A stretch of 64,000 bases of DNA from an uncultured Oscillospiraceae bacterium. GTDB taxonomy: Bacteria; Bacillota; Clostridia; Oscillospirales; Ruminococcaceae. The translations under genes and the position numbers were made by a program. Below the pieces are notes generated by a model. That model was not told the origin of the DNA and ran no database searches. It was given only the letters and a program-made list of their open reading frames with translations. Shown in pieces: positions 9,940-18,834 of the stretch (position 1 is its first letter; each line of letters opens with the position of its first letter). The DNA lies in contig CAKSZX010000003.1 of assembly GCA_934526065.1 (NCBI GenBank), positions 184,431 through 248,430 of the forward strand, read 5' to 3'.

Positions 9940-10293
9940 TTAAAGAGCTTTCTTTGCTGCTTCAACCAATGCTGCAAATGCTGCTGCGTCGTTGATAGCC
10001 ATTTCGGAAATCATCTTTCTGTTGAGTGTGATGTTAGCCTTCTTCAAACCGTTCATAAATGTTGAATAGTTCATGCCGAAAGGTTTAACAGCAGCAGAGA
10101 TTCTTGAAATCCAAAGTCTTCTGTAATCTCTCTTTTTAAGTTTTCTGCCGGCGAAAGCGTAGTTACCGCTTTTCATAACCTGCTGCTTAGCCATCTTAAA
10201 GTGCTTGCTCTTAGCACCGTAGTAGCCCTTAGCCATTTTCAACATTTTATTTCTTCTTTTGCGAGTCATCATCGCGCCTTTAATACGAGCCAT
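9940..10293 (-). CDS. rplT: 50S ribosomal protein L20
   Basis: The 117-residue basic protein [20 protein letters not shown] matches L20 throughout, including [44 protein letters not shown]. It binds 23S rRNA early in 50S assembly. In Firmicutes it also binds the infC leader to repress its own operon. It is the last gene of infC-rpmI-rplT and is followed by a strong hairpin terminator. Confidence 0.98.
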   Translation of the reverse strand: MARIKGAMMTRKRRNKMLKMAKGYYGAKSKHFKMAKQQVMKSGNYAFAGRKLKKRDYRRLWISRISAAVKPFGMNYSTFMNGLKKANITLNRKMISEMAINDAAAFAALVEAAKKAL

Positions 10294-10334
10294 TCTATTT
10301 AATCTCCTTTAATATCAATCTAATTCCAGAAAAA

Positions 10335-10538
10335 TTATTTGTAAGGCAACAACTTCTTGATTGTTGCTGTGTTAGTCTTATCAGTGTAGCCGCCTTTTCT
10401 GAGGTTTCTCTTTCTCTTAGTTGACATCTTTGTCAAGATATGGCTTCTGAATGCCTTGCCTCTTTTGATTTTTCCGTTCTTTGTAACTCTGAATCTCTTC
10501 TTTGCACCTGAGTTAGTTTTAATCTTGTACTTTTTCAT
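10335..10538 (-). CDS. rpmI: 50S ribosomal protein L35
   Basis: The 67-residue protein [20 protein letters not shown] with [24 protein letters not shown] is a full-length L35. It lies between infC and rplT in the conserved order, 18 bases after infC and 41 bases before rplT. Confidence 0.98.
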   Translation of the reverse strand: MKKYKIKTNSGAKKRFRVTKNGKIKRGKAFRSHILTKMSTKRKRNLRKGGYTDKTNTATIKKLLPYK

Positions 10539-10556
10539 GGATATAATCCTCCTGTT

Positions 10557-11075
10557 TTATTTTTTGGGTGCCGGGGCGATAACCATTTGCATGCTTCTGC
10601 CTTCCAGCTTTGCCGCTTTTTCAATAACTCCGCCTTCAATCGCTTCACCGAAGCGTGTCATAACATCCATACCCCGCTTTGTGTGAGCCATTTCACGGCC
10701 ACGGAAGCGGATACTTGCCTTGACTTTATCACCGTTTTTAATGAACTTGTTTGCCTGATTAACCTTAGTATTAAAGTCATTGGTGTCGATGTTAAGGGAA
10801 AGTCTAACCTCTTTGGTTTCAACAACCTTTTGGTTTTTCCTGTTCTCTTTTTCTTTCTTCCGCTGTTCAAAGCGGTATTTGCCGTAGTCCAAGATGCGAC
10901 ATACCGGCGGCTGTGCATTTGGGGCAATTTTAATAAGGTCCAAATTAGCCTGTTCGGCAAGTGCCAAGGCTTTATCCGGGCTCATAACGCCCAACTGTTC
11001 GCCGTTTGCACCGATTACTCTGACTTCTTTGTCTCTGATTTCCTCATTGATTTCAAGTTCTTTTTTTGTACTAAT
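10557..11075 (-). CDS. infC: Translation initiation factor IF-3, initiated at an ATT codon
   Basis: The 172-residue product contains the N-domain (INEEIRDKEVRVIGANGEQLG), the basic linker YRFEQRKKEKENRK and the C-domain (IRFRGREMAHTKRG). IF-3 keeps the ribosomal subunits apart and checks start codons. No ATG, GTG or TTG fits the N-terminus. GGAGG at 11085-11089 precedes ATC (11076-11078) and ATT (11073-11075), and the ATT codon gives MISTKKELEINEE, which aligns with the known MIS... start of Firmicutes IF-3. The use of AUU, which IF-3 discriminates against, is the established autoregulation device of infC in E. coli and Bacillus. Confidence 0.95.
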   Translation of the reverse strand: MSTKKELEINEEIRDKEVRVIGANGEQLGVMSPDKALALAEQANLDLIKIAPNAQPPVCRILDYGKYRFEQRKKEKENRKNQKVVETKEVRLSLNIDTNDFNTKVNQANKFIKNGDKVKASIRFRGREMAHTKRGMDVMTRFGEAIEGGVIEKAAKLEGRSMQMVIAPAPKK

Positions 11076-11084
11076 GATAAAGCA

Positions 11085-11221
11085 CCTCCGTTTTTTAAGC
11101 AAAATAAAAGCACGAACATACAGCCCGCGCCAACAAACCCGGTACAGGAAAAAGTACCGTTTGAATATTGACCCGTCCGCCTTATTGCAGAGCAAGGTGA
11201 GCTGTGCGCCACTTCATTGCT
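11085..11221 (-). promoter_or_regulatory. Structured infC leader, probable L20-type autoregulatory leader
   Basis: About 145 bases lie between the predicted transcription start and the infC start. On the minus strand they contain a CGGTAC/GTACCG hairpin and then a GCGCG...CGTGC hairpin followed by TTTTATTTTG, which could act as an attenuator. The position and architecture match the L20 leader of Firmicutes infC operons. I recognise it by context rather than by a full consensus match, so the assignment is moderate. Confidence 0.5.
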
Positions 11222-11227
11222 TTGTGA

Positions 11228-11256
11228 ATTATACCACTTACCGGCGGCAATGTCAA
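11228..11256 (-). promoter_or_regulatory. Consensus sigma-A promoter of infC-rpmI-rplT
   Basis: On the minus strand TTGACA (11251-11256) and TATAAT (11228-11233) are both perfect and separated by exactly 17 bases. This predicts transcription from about 11221 and strong expression, fitting a ribosomal protein operon. Confidence 0.9.
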
Positions 11257-11395
11257 TACCGGCAGGCAAATTTTTCGCATAAAAACCGCATTTTAAAAAA
11301 ATTTTTTCGGTTTATACGGCATTTTTCTTCCGCCTGTATTTTTTTGAAAAATTTGCCAACAATCAAGGCAGTATAATTTGAGAGGACACCTAAAA

Positions 11396-12007
11396 ATGAA
11401 AAAGAACGATATTTGCCTTTTAGGCGGGCTTACCCTGTGCCTTATTTTAACACTTTCCGCCGATGCGGTAAAAACCGCAAAAGCGGTGCAAAACGACACA
11501 CTGCGCCTGCATGTTATAGCCAACAGCGGCAGCCGGTGGGACAGGGAAATTAAAACCGATGTATATTACGCCGTATCCGGCATAACAGCCGAAATTTGCC
11601 AAAACGCAACCGATAAAGCCGAGGCTGTCGAGGCTGTAAAAGCAAACCTGCCAAAAATAACAAAAGCCGCAAATGACAGCTTAAAAGCCCAAAAGGCCGG
11701 CTATGCCGCCCGGTGTAAAATAGAAGAATTCGATTTCCCTCTTTCGGAAAAAGAAAGCCTTGCCCTGCCTGCCGGCAGGTACACCGCCCTTGTGATATAT
11801 TTGGGTGAGGGCGAGGGCAAAAACTGGTGGACGCTGATATATCCCCAAATCCACACCGACGGCACGGTAGAGTACAACAACGACAGCGAAAACACAATAA
11901 CTCAAAACAAAAAATACCGTGTAAAGCTGAAAACCGTCGAAATTCGGCAAAAGGTAAAAAAATTTCTCACCGCCGACAAAACCCCGGAATACGACAAAAT
12001 AGAATAA
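11396..12007 (+). CDS. spoIIR: Stage II sporulation protein R
   Basis: The 203-residue protein has an N-terminal hydrophobic segment (signal or membrane anchor, about residues 5-25). The SpoIIR signature LRLHVIANSGS follows, and later GEGKNWWTLIYPQI, the conserved C-terminal block. SpoIIR is made in the forespore and secreted into the intermembrane space. There it triggers SpoIIGA to process pro-sigma-E in the mother cell. I took the ATG at 11396 with GAGAGGA 10 bases upstream; a TTG at 11378 is in frame but has no ribosome binding site. It shows the organism carries the endospore programme. I could not identify a convincing sigma-F promoter, although a TATAAT-like string lies at 11372. Confidence 0.9.
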   Translation: MKKNDICLLGGLTLCLILTLSADAVKTAKAVQNDTLRLHVIANSGSRWDREIKTDVYYAVSGITAEICQNATDKAEAVEAVKANLPKITKAANDSLKAQKAGYAARCKIEEFDFPLSEKESLALPAGRYTALVIYLGEGEGKNWWTLIYPQIHTDGTVEYNNDSENTITQNKKYRVKLKTVEIRQKVKKFLTADKTPEYDKIE

Positions 12008-12063
12008 TACCGATTTGATGAAATATAAATTTATTTCAGGTTTAAATTCTTTTTACCCTAAGT

Positions 12064-12330
12064 CTACTCGGTGACAATCTCCGCTTTCCAAATATTAAGG
12101 GTATCTGCGTCCGGGCAGGCAAAAACAGCAGTTCCCGGTTCATTACCGGGTATCTGTCCCCCGTATCGCAAAATATCCACATACAAAAAAGCAACATGCA
12201 TGGCCATGGGGCAGATCTTTCCCCTTTCGGTGTCAAAATCGAAACTGTCACCTACACGGTGGCCTCTGTGGCAGCCTACCGGCCCACGGCGGTCAATCAA
12301 GGTTATCTTTATTTTAGGTCTTTTTGCCAT
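12064..12330 (-). CDS. Small cysteine-containing protein of the TIGR04076 type
   Basis: This 88-residue protein runs from KIKITLIDRRGPVGCHRGHRVGD to ACPDADTLNIWKAEIV and has three cysteines, at about positions 19, 40 and 71. The pattern of a C-x-x-GH-x-VGD start, an ICPMAMH centre and a late ACPD matches the TIGR04076 family, whose role is unknown. The start is supported by GGAGG 8 bases upstream. It is convergent with spoIIR, with 56 bases between stops and no clear terminator. Confidence 0.75.
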   Translation of the reverse strand: MAKRPKIKITLIDRRGPVGCHRGHRVGDSFDFDTERGKICPMAMHVAFLYVDILRYGGQIPGNEPGTAVFACPDADTLNIWKAEIVTE

Positions 12331-12409
12331 AATAAAATCCTCCGTTTATTTCTTGTAATCATTTTACAATCTCGGCGGAAATATTGCAACAGAAAAGCCC
12401 TTTTATCCC

Positions 12410-12438
12410 TTGACAATTCCGGCTAAATGTTATATTCT
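12410..12438 (+). promoter_or_regulatory. Promoter of the ileS T-box transcript
   Basis: TTGACA at 12410-12415 is followed by the run TATATTCT at 12431-12438. Spacing is 15 to TATATT or 17 to TATTCT. Transcription would begin just before the T-box stem I. Confidence 0.7.
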
Positions 12439-12469
12439 AATTACGGAATTGAATAAATCAATTTAAAAT

Positions 12470-12722
12470 CATTAAAGGCTGTGACAAAGACAGTAACCGT
12501 TTGTGAAAAATTTAAAGAGAGTGCGGGCAAGGTGGAAGCCGCATAAAAGTATCCCTACGGTGAATATCACTTTTGAGCCGAAAGCCCAACGGCAACTATT
12601 AAGCTTCTCCGGAATTTCCCCGTTAAAAGAAAGACATATAATAAGTATGTTGTAATAGGTGGTTGAACAAAGGCTGAATTTACGCCCTTGTCCTGTTTAT
12701 GGCAGGATAGGGGCTTTTTTGT
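12470..12722 (+). ncRNA. T-box leader with isoleucine (ATC) specifier
   Basis: The leader shows typical stem I elements: AGAGAGTGCGGG, GGTGGAAGCCGCAT and the 3' side GGTGAATATCACTTTTGAGCC. The specifier ATC at 12566-12568 matches tRNA-Ile. A factor-independent terminator follows (12686-12720), with GCCCTTGTCCTG pairing with CAGGATAGGGGC and then TTTTTT. When tRNA-Ile is uncharged it should bind and favour antitermination, raising ileS. The T-box sequence itself (AGGTGGTTGAACAAAGG near 12655) departs from the usual GGTGGAACCGCG, though it keeps the TGG that pairs with the tRNA acceptor end. Confidence 0.9.
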
Positions 12723-12750
12723 TTCCTATACAACAAAAGGAGGATATAAA

Positions 12751-15700
12751 ATGTACAAAAAAGTACCGACTGACCTTAATTTTGTAGCCAGAGAAAAAGA
12801 GGTTGAAAATTTCTGGAAAGAAAACGACATCTTTGAAAAATCTATGGAACGCACAAAAGAAGGCCCTACTTACACATTCTACGACGGCCCGCCTACGGCA
12901 AACGGCAAACCCCACATAGGCCATGTCTTGACCCGTGTTATCAAGGATATGATTCCCCGCTACCACACAATGAAAGGTGAATACGTTCCGAGAAAAGCCG
13001 GTTGGGATACCCACGGCTTGCCTGTTGAACTTGAAGTTGAAAAGAAGATAGGCATCAACGGCAAAGATCAAATCGAGGCTTACGGCGTTGAGCCGTTCAT
13101 CAAGCTCTGCAAACAGAGCGTATGGGAATACAAGGGCATGTGGGAGGATTTCTCCGGCACGGTAGGTTTCTGGGCTGATATGGAACACCCCTATGTAACT
13201 TATGAAAACTCATATATCGAAAGCGAATGGTGGGCTTTAAAAGAAATTTGGAAAAAAGGCTTGCTCTACAAAGGCTTTAAGGTTGTACCTTACTGCCCAA
13301 GATGTGGCACACCTCTTTCCAGCCACGAAGTTGCCCAGGGCTATAAGACAATAAAAGAGCGCTCCGCCATTGTAAGATTTAAGGCAAAGGACGAGGATGC
13401 CTACTATCTTGCATGGACTACTACCCCTTGGACATTGCCGTCAAATACCGCACTTTGCGTAAATCCGGAGCTTGACTACATCAAGGCAAAGGCAGAGGAC
13501 GGTTACACATACTACCTTGCAAAAGCTTTGGCAGACAAGCTTTTAGGTGAGGGCAAATACGAAGTTTTGGAAGAAATGAAAGGCAAGGCTCTTGAAATGA
13601 GAGAGTATGTGCCTCTTTGGAACTTTGTAACCCCAAGAGAAAAGTGCTGGTTTGTAACATGCGCAAGCTATGTAACCGCAGAAGACGGTACAGGTATCGT
13701 TCACATTGCACCGGCATTCGGCGAGGACGACGCCAATGTAGGCAGACAGTACAACCTGCCTCTTATTCAACTTGTAGACAGCAAGGGTCAAATGACAAAA
13801 GAAACCAAATGGGAGGGTATGTTTGTTAAAGACGCCGACCCTGAGGTTTTGAAAGACTTGAAAGAATCCGGCGCACTTTTTGCCGCCCCTAAATTTGAAC
13901 ACAGCTACCCCCACTGCTGGCGCTGTGACACACCGCTTATCTACTACGCAAGAGAATCTTGGTTTATCAAGATGACAGCGGTTCGTGACGACCTTGTAAA
14001 AAACAATAACACAATCAACTGGATTCCTCCTACGATAGGCACAGGCCGTTTCGGCTCTTGGATTGCAAACGTACAGGATTGGGGCATTTCCAGAAACAGA
14101 TATTGGGGTACTCCTCTTAACATTTGGGAATGCGAATGCGGTGAAAAATACTCCGTAGGTAGCATCGAAGAACTCAAAAAGATGAGCCCTAACTGCCCGG
14201 ATGACATCGAACTTCACCGCCCGTATATCGACAATGTTACAATCACCTGTCCTCACTGCGGCAAGCAGATGCACCGTGTGCCGGAAGTTATCGACTGCTG
14301 GTTTGACTCCGGTTCAATGCCTTTCGCACAGCACCACTACCCATTTGAAAACAAGGATGTTTTTGAAAGACAGTTCCCTGCAAAATTCATCAGCGAGGCC
14401 GTTGACCAGACAAGAGGTTGGTTCTATTCACTTCTTGCCATATCAACACTGTTGTTCAACAAAGCGCCTTTTGAAAATGTTATTGTTTTGGGTCATGTAC
14501 AGGATGCGGACGGCCAAAAAATGAGTAAATCAAAGGGCAACGCCGTTGACCCATTTGACGCTCTCAATAAACTTGGTGCCGACGCCATTCGCTGGTACTT
14601 CTACGCCAACAGCGCACCGTGGCTTCCTAACCGTTTCCACGACAAAGCGGTTGTTGAATATCAGAGAAAATTCCTCGGCACACTTTGGAATGTTTACGCT
14701 TTCTTTGTTCTCTATGCGGACATCGACGGCTTTGACCACACAAAGTACACCCTTGAATACGATAAGCTCAGCGTTATGGACAAGTGGATTTTGTCCAGAC
14801 TTAACACTACAATCAAAGTTGTTGACAAACAGCTTTCAAATTACGAAATCACCGAAGCCAGCAAGACATTGCAAGAATTTGTTGACGATTTGTCCAACTG
14901 GTATGTTCGCCGCAGCCGTGAAAGATTCTGGCAGAAAGGCATGGAACAGGACAAGATAAACGCCTATATGACCTTGCACACTGTTCTTGTTACATTCTGT
15001 AAGATTTGCGCACCTATGATTCCGTTTATGACAGAGGAAATCTATCAGAACCTTGTGAGAACAAATGACCCGACAGCTCCGGAGAGCATTCACCTTTGCG
15101 ACTTCCCTGTTCGGGACGATAAGATGATTGATAAGGACCTTGAAAGCGATATGCAGCTTGTTCTTGAAGCCTCCACATTGGCAAGAAGCGCAAGAAATGC
15201 CGCCAACATCAAAAACCGTCAGCCTCTTTCAAAGCTCTACATCAAGGCCGAAAGACCTCTCAACGATTACTACAAGGCTATTCTTGCAGACGAGTTGAAT
15301 GTTAAAGAAGTTGACGAAATCGACGATGCCTCCGGCTACATCAGCTACACATTCAAGCCACAGCTTAAAACTTTGGGTCCGAAATACGGCAAGCTTATCG
15401 GCGAGATAAGAAACGCCCTTGCAAACCTTGACGGCGCAAAGGCCAAGAAAGAACTTGACACAGACGGTTATGTTACAATCACCGTTTCAACAGGGGATAT
15501 TCAGCTTGCAGCCGAAGATTTACTTATAGAAACAAAGCAGACCGAAGGTTTTGAAAGCGTAAGCGACAACAACATTATAGTTGCACTTGACACTCACATC
15601 ACACCTGAGCTTTTGGAGGAGGGCTTTGTCCGTGAAATCATCTCCAAGTTGCAGACAATGAGAAAAGAAGCAGACTTTAATGTTACGGATAACATCAAGG

Positions 15701-15867
15701 TTTACATCACAGGCAACGATAAAGTGGCTGAAATTGCGGCAAATAACCGGGATGAAATCAAAAAGAACACCCTTGCGGTTTCCATTGAAAACACCCCCGG
15801 CAAAGGCTATACAAAACAGTGGGATGTAAACGGCGAAGAAGTTACATTCACAGTTGCCAAATGCTGA
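12751..15867 (+). CDS. ileS: Isoleucyl-tRNA synthetase, long eukaryote-like (type 2) form
   Basis: The 1038-residue class I synthetase has the HIGH motif (GKPHIGHVLTR), a CP1 editing domain (AWTTTPWTLPSN) and the KMSKS loop (GQKMSKSKGN). It also has the type 2 block GRFGSWIANVQDWGISRNRYW and a long C-terminal extension with no type 1 zinc finger. It charges tRNA-Ile and edits Val-tRNA-Ile. The start at 12751 follows AGGAGG by 6 bases and lies behind the T-box terminator. Type 2 enzymes are longer (about 1030-1050 residues) than the type 1 bacterial form and are known to be less sensitive to mupirocin, which is an inference for this strain. Confidence 0.97.
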   Translation: MYKKVPTDLNFVAREKEVENFWKENDIFEKSMERTKEGPTYTFYDGPPTANGKPHIGHVLTRVIKDMIPRYHTMKGEYVPRKAGWDTHGLPVELEVEKKIGINGKDQIEAYGVEPFIKLCKQSVWEYKGMWEDFSGTVGFWADMEHPYVTYENSYIESEWWALKEIWKKGLLYKGFKVVPYCPRCGTPLSSHEVAQGYKTIKERSAIVRFKAKDEDAYYLAWTTTPWTLPSNTALCVNPELDYIKAKAEDGYTYYLAKALADKLLGEGKYEVLEEMKGKALEMREYVPLWNFVTPREKCWFVTCASYVTAEDGTGIVHIAPAFGEDDANVGRQYNLPLIQLVDSKGQMTKETKWEGMFVKDADPEVLKDLKESGALFAAPKFEHSYPHCWRCDTPLIYYARESWFIKMTAVRDDLVKNNNTINWIPPTIGTGRFGSWIANVQDWGISRNRYWGTPLNIWECECGEKYSVGSIEELKKMSPNCPDDIELHRPYIDNVTITCPHCGKQMHRVPEVIDCWFDSGSMPFAQHHYPFENKDVFERQFPAKFISEAVDQTRGWFYSLLAISTLLFNKAPFENVIVLGHVQDADGQKMSKSKGNAVDPFDALNKLGADAIRWYFYANSAPWLPNRFHDKAVVEYQRKFLGTLWNVYAFFVLYADIDGFDHTKYTLEYDKLSVMDKWILSRLNTTIKVVDKQLSNYEITEASKTLQEFVDDLSNWYVRRSRERFWQKGMEQDKINAYMTLHTVLVTFCKICAPMIPFMTEEIYQNLVRTNDPTAPESIHLCDFPVRDDKMIDKDLESDMQLVLEASTLARSARNAANIKNRQPLSKLYIKAERPLNDYYKAILADELNVKEVDEIDDASGYISYTFKPQLKTLGPKYGKLIGEIRNALANLDGAKAKKELDTDGYVTITVSTGDIQLAAEDLLIETKQTEGFESVSDNNIIVALDTHITPELLEEGFVREIISKLQTMRKEADFNVTDNIKVYITGNDKVAEIAANNRDEIKKNTLAVSIENTPGKGYTKQWDVNGEEVTFTVAKC

Positions 15868-15916
15868 TTAAATTAAAATAATTTTTGACATTGGATTGTT
15901 ATACTGTTGAAAAATC

Positions 15917-15944
15917 GAGAGCCGACGGCTACCCGTCGGCTCTC
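15917..15944 (+). terminator. Terminator after ileS
   Basis: GAGAGCCGACGG pairs perfectly with CCGTCGGCTCTC around a 4-base loop and is followed by TTTATAT. It sits 50 bases past the ileS stop. Confidence 0.85.
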
Positions 15945-15947
15945 TTT

Positions 15948-16160
15948 ATATGTAAATATAAAATTAAAATGCCCGGCCACAGATTATCCTCTGTAAAGCC
16001 GGGCGTATTTTATTTGTCTGTTTTGCGCTGTATATATTTCACGATTTCTACAATATGTAAATATAAAATTAAAATGCCCGGCCACAGATTATCCTCTGTA
16101 AAGCCGGGCGTATTTTATTTGTCTGTTTTGCGCTGTATATATTTCACGATTTCTACAATA
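15948..16160. repeat. Perfect 105-bp tandem duplication carrying the ATPase gene terminator
   Basis: Bases 15948-16055 are identical to 16053-16160, an exact match of 108 bases at an offset of 105. This gives two back-to-back copies with no mismatch. Each copy contains the last ~15 codons of the P-type ATPase frame and its stop on the minus strand, and the hairpin GCCCGGC...GCCGGGC. Only the right-hand copy is joined to the gene. The lack of divergence implies a recent event, or a mis-assembly. Confidence 0.95.
15971..16109 (-). terminator. Duplicated terminator of the P-type ATPase gene
   Basis: Two identical hairpins lie at 16076-16109 and 15971-16004. Each has a 7-bp GCCCGGC/GCCGGGC outer stem and an inner CACAG/CTGT stem, followed by ATTTTAATTTT on the minus strand. 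They lie inside the 105-bp duplication, so the gene ends in two tandem terminators. Confidence 0.75.
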
Positions 16161-18799
16161 GGAATTACAAGGAATGCAAGAGCCAAAGCCGTAAAGTATT
16201 CCCTTGCGTCAATAGGCGCAAAATCAAAGGCGTTTGCCAGGAAAGGAATATAAATTACAGCTGTGGAAAGCACCAGTGAAAGAGCCATAGCCCCCAGTAA
16301 ATACCAATTTATGCTTCCCATTTTTGCAATGGACTGTCTGCGTGAACGCATATTGAAAGAGTGGAATATTTCCGCCATGGAAAGGGTTAAAAATGCCATT
16401 GTCATACCGTTTTTGTGCAATAGAGGCGCAGTCATGTCATTTATGGCAAATACCTCTCTTAACGGCATCGCCGAACCGTTTGCCATCATAATACCCAAAG
16501 CGTATGCCACAAGGGTAAGCACAGTAACCATAACACCCTGGTAGGCACAGTCAATACCCATTCCCCCTGCGAATATTCCCTCCTTGGAATCACGGGGCTT
16601 GCGCTTCATAATGTCCGGATCTCCCTTTTCAAGCCCAAGTGCAAGTGCGGGGAAACAGTCGGTTATAAGGTTAATCCACAAAAGATGCACAGGTTCAAAC
16701 AAGGTAAAGCCCAGCATGGTGGCAAAGAATATTGACAGAACTTCCGACAGGTTTGAAGAAAGAAGAAGCTGAATTGCGTTGCGGATATTATCGTAGATCT
16801 TTCTGCCCTCTTCAACGGCGGAAACTATCGTGGCAAAATTATCGTCTGCCAAAACCATATCGGCAACATTCTTTGTTACATCGGTGCCGGTAATTCCCAT
16901 ACCTACGCCGATGTCCGCATTTTTAATTGACGGAGCGTCGTTTACGCCGTCTCCCGTCATTGCGGTAATCTTGCCTTTTTTCTTCCATGCCTGAACAATT
17001 CTAACCTTGTGCTCCGGCTGAACACGGGCGTAAACCGAATAGTCCTCTATACTGCGGTCAAGTTCCTCATCACTTATTTTGTTGAGTTCGGCACCTGTTA
17101 TGGCCTTGTGCTTTTCGTCGATAATACCCAGCTGTTTGGCAATGGCAACGGCGGTATCCTTGTGGTCACCGGTGATCATGATAGGGCGTATTCCCGCGCC
17201 TTTGCACTCCTTTATGGCATCTATAACCTCCGGGCGCACCGGGTCAATCATACCCGTAAGGCCGATATAGCAAAGGTTATTTTCAAGAACTGCGGCGTCG
17301 TTTTCCGGCTGTTTTTCGTAGTTGTTCATAGCCACACACAGAACACGGAGAGCCTTGTCTGCCATTTCTTTGTTTGATGCGACAATCTCATTGCGGATTT
17401 CATCTGTCATAGGCACTGTTTTGCCGTTGATATATGCCTTTGTGCAAAGGGAAAGCACCACATCCGGCGCACCCTTTGTGTACCGCACAAATCCATCAGG
17501 GGTTTTGTGAACCGTTGACATCATCTTTCTTCCCGAGTCAAATGGCACCTCGCCAACACGGGGAAATTCCTTTTCAAGGTCGTATTTTTTAATTCCCAAG
17601 GAGTTTGCATAAGCCACAAGAGCAGCCTCGGTAGGCTCGCCTTTAACTGTGCCCTCTGGCAAAAGCTCCGCATCACAGCAAAGAGCCATGGCAGACGCCA
17701 AAAGCCTTTCGTCTGTACCTCTGTGCTCCACAACCGTCATTTTGTTCTGGGTTAAAGTGCCGGTTTTATCCGAGCAAATTATCTGCGTACAGCCGAGGGT
17801 TTCCACTGCCGTCAATTTGCGGATAACCGCACTGCGCTTTGACATTTTGGTAACGCCGATAGACAGAACAATGGTTACAACCGCCGCAAGACCCTCCGGA
17901 ATAGCCGCAACGGCAAGGGACACCGCAACCATAAAGAATTGAAGTGTTGAGGAAAATGTCAAGCCGTCCCCTGCAATCAATGCACGAACAATGTCAAACA
18001 CAAAGATAAATACACAAATGCCGAGAACAATAAACGACAGTATTTTAGACAGCTGATTTAACTTTATCTGCAAAGGAGTTTGCTCCTCCTTGGCCTTTGT
18101 AAGGGCGTCGGCAATCTTACCCATTTCGGTATTCATGCCGGTTGCCACAACAACCGCCTTTCCTCTGCCGTAAGCCACAGAGGAGCCCATGTAGCACATA
18201 TTTTTTCTGTCCCCCAGAGGAATATCATCGGAATCCCGCAAATTTAAAACTTCGTCTGTTTTGGTTACAGGCACAGATTCCCCGGTAAGGGCAGATTCCT
18301 CTATTTTAAGGGAGGCGCTCTCTGTAATTCTGCAATCTGCCGGGACATTGTCCCCGGCTTCAAGAATCACTATATCACCGGTTACTATTTCCTCGCTTTT
18401 AACGGTTATAGTTCTTCCGTCTCTTATAACCTTGGAAGTCGATGCGGCTATCTCCTGCAAGGCCTCAATGGCTTTTTCCGCCTTGCTCTCCTGGTACACC
18501 CCTAAAACGGCATTTATAACCACAACGAACATAATGATAATTACATCCATATAGCCCTCGCTCTCACCGCCGAAAGCTGCGGTAAAAGCGCTGATAAATG
18601 CCGCCGCAATAAGAATTATAATCATCGGGTCTGCAAGCTGTAAAAGAAAGCGCTTGATTAAGCTGTCCTTTTTACCCTCGGCAAGCTTGTTCTTGCCGTT
18701 TTTTTCAAGTCGTGAGGCCGCCTGGGCAGAAGTCAAACCATGGCAGGTCACCCCCTGCCGGGACATTACCGATTCTTTGCTTTGAAGATATTCTTTCAT
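16115..18799 (-). CDS. P-type cation-transporting ATPase (type IIA, Ca2+/Mn2+ exporter-like)
   Basis: The 894-residue protein has the N-terminal cation ATPase domain (LTSAQAASRLEKNGKN), the actuator TGES (ALTGESVPV) and the phosphorylation motif SDKTGTLTQNKM. It also has the hinge TGDGVNDAPSIKNADIG, ten predicted membrane segments and the metal-site motif IPEGL in M4, typical of SERCA/PMR1-like pumps. It should export a divalent cation at the cost of ATP. The ATG at 18799 follows AAGGAGC; the frame is open to 18880 but that would run into the riboswitch terminator. The leader matches a Mn2+ riboswitch, so manganese export is the best guess, as for related riboswitch-controlled pumps in Lactococcus and Streptococcus. 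Confidence 0.92.
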   Translation of the reverse strand: MKEYLQSKESVMSRQGVTCHGLTSAQAASRLEKNGKNKLAEGKKDSLIKRFLLQLADPMIIILIAAAFISAFTAAFGGESEGYMDVIIIMFVVVINAVLGVYQESKAEKAIEALQEIAASTSKVIRDGRTITVKSEEIVTGDIVILEAGDNVPADCRITESASLKIEESALTGESVPVTKTDEVLNLRDSDDIPLGDRKNMCYMGSSVAYGRGKAVVVATGMNTEMGKIADALTKAKEEQTPLQIKLNQLSKILSFIVLGICVFIFVFDIVRALIAGDGLTFSSTLQFFMVAVSLAVAAIPEGLAAVVTIVLSIGVTKMSKRSAVIRKLTAVETLGCTQIICSDKTGTLTQNKMTVVEHRGTDERLLASAMALCCDAELLPEGTVKGEPTEAALVAYANSLGIKKYDLEKEFPRVGEVPFDSGRKMMSTVHKTPDGFVRYTKGAPDVVLSLCTKAYINGKTVPMTDEIRNEIVASNKEMADKALRVLCVAMNNYEKQPENDAAVLENNLCYIGLTGMIDPVRPEVIDAIKECKGAGIRPIMITGDHKDTAVAIAKQLGIIDEKHKAITGAELNKISDEELDRSIEDYSVYARVQPEHKVRIVQAWKKKGKITAMTGDGVNDAPSIKNADIGVGMGITGTDVTKNVADMVLADDNFATIVSAVEEGRKIYDNIRNAIQLLLSSNLSEVLSIFFATMLGFTLFEPVHLLWINLITDCFPALALGLEKGDPDIMKRKPRDSKEGIFAGGMGIDCAYQGVMVTVLTLVAYALGIMMANGSAMPLREVFAINDMTAPLLHKNGMTMAFLTLSMAEIFHSFNMRSRRQSIAKMGSINWYLLGAMALSLVLSTAVIYIPFLANAFDFAPIDAREYFTALALAFLVIPIVEIVKYIQRKTDK

Positions 18800-18834
18800 A
18801 AAAGCTCCTTTATTCTTCCCTAAAATTGATATAA

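Noticed and set aside
11015..11269. An 84-codon frame across the infC leader
   Set aside because: It starts upstream of the perfect infC promoter and overlaps the true infC frame; no ribosome site.
13543..14274. A 243-codon minus-strand frame opposite ileS
   Set aside because: It lies entirely antisense to well-conserved ileS sequence, has no ribosome site and reads as low-quality protein; it is a codon-bias shadow.
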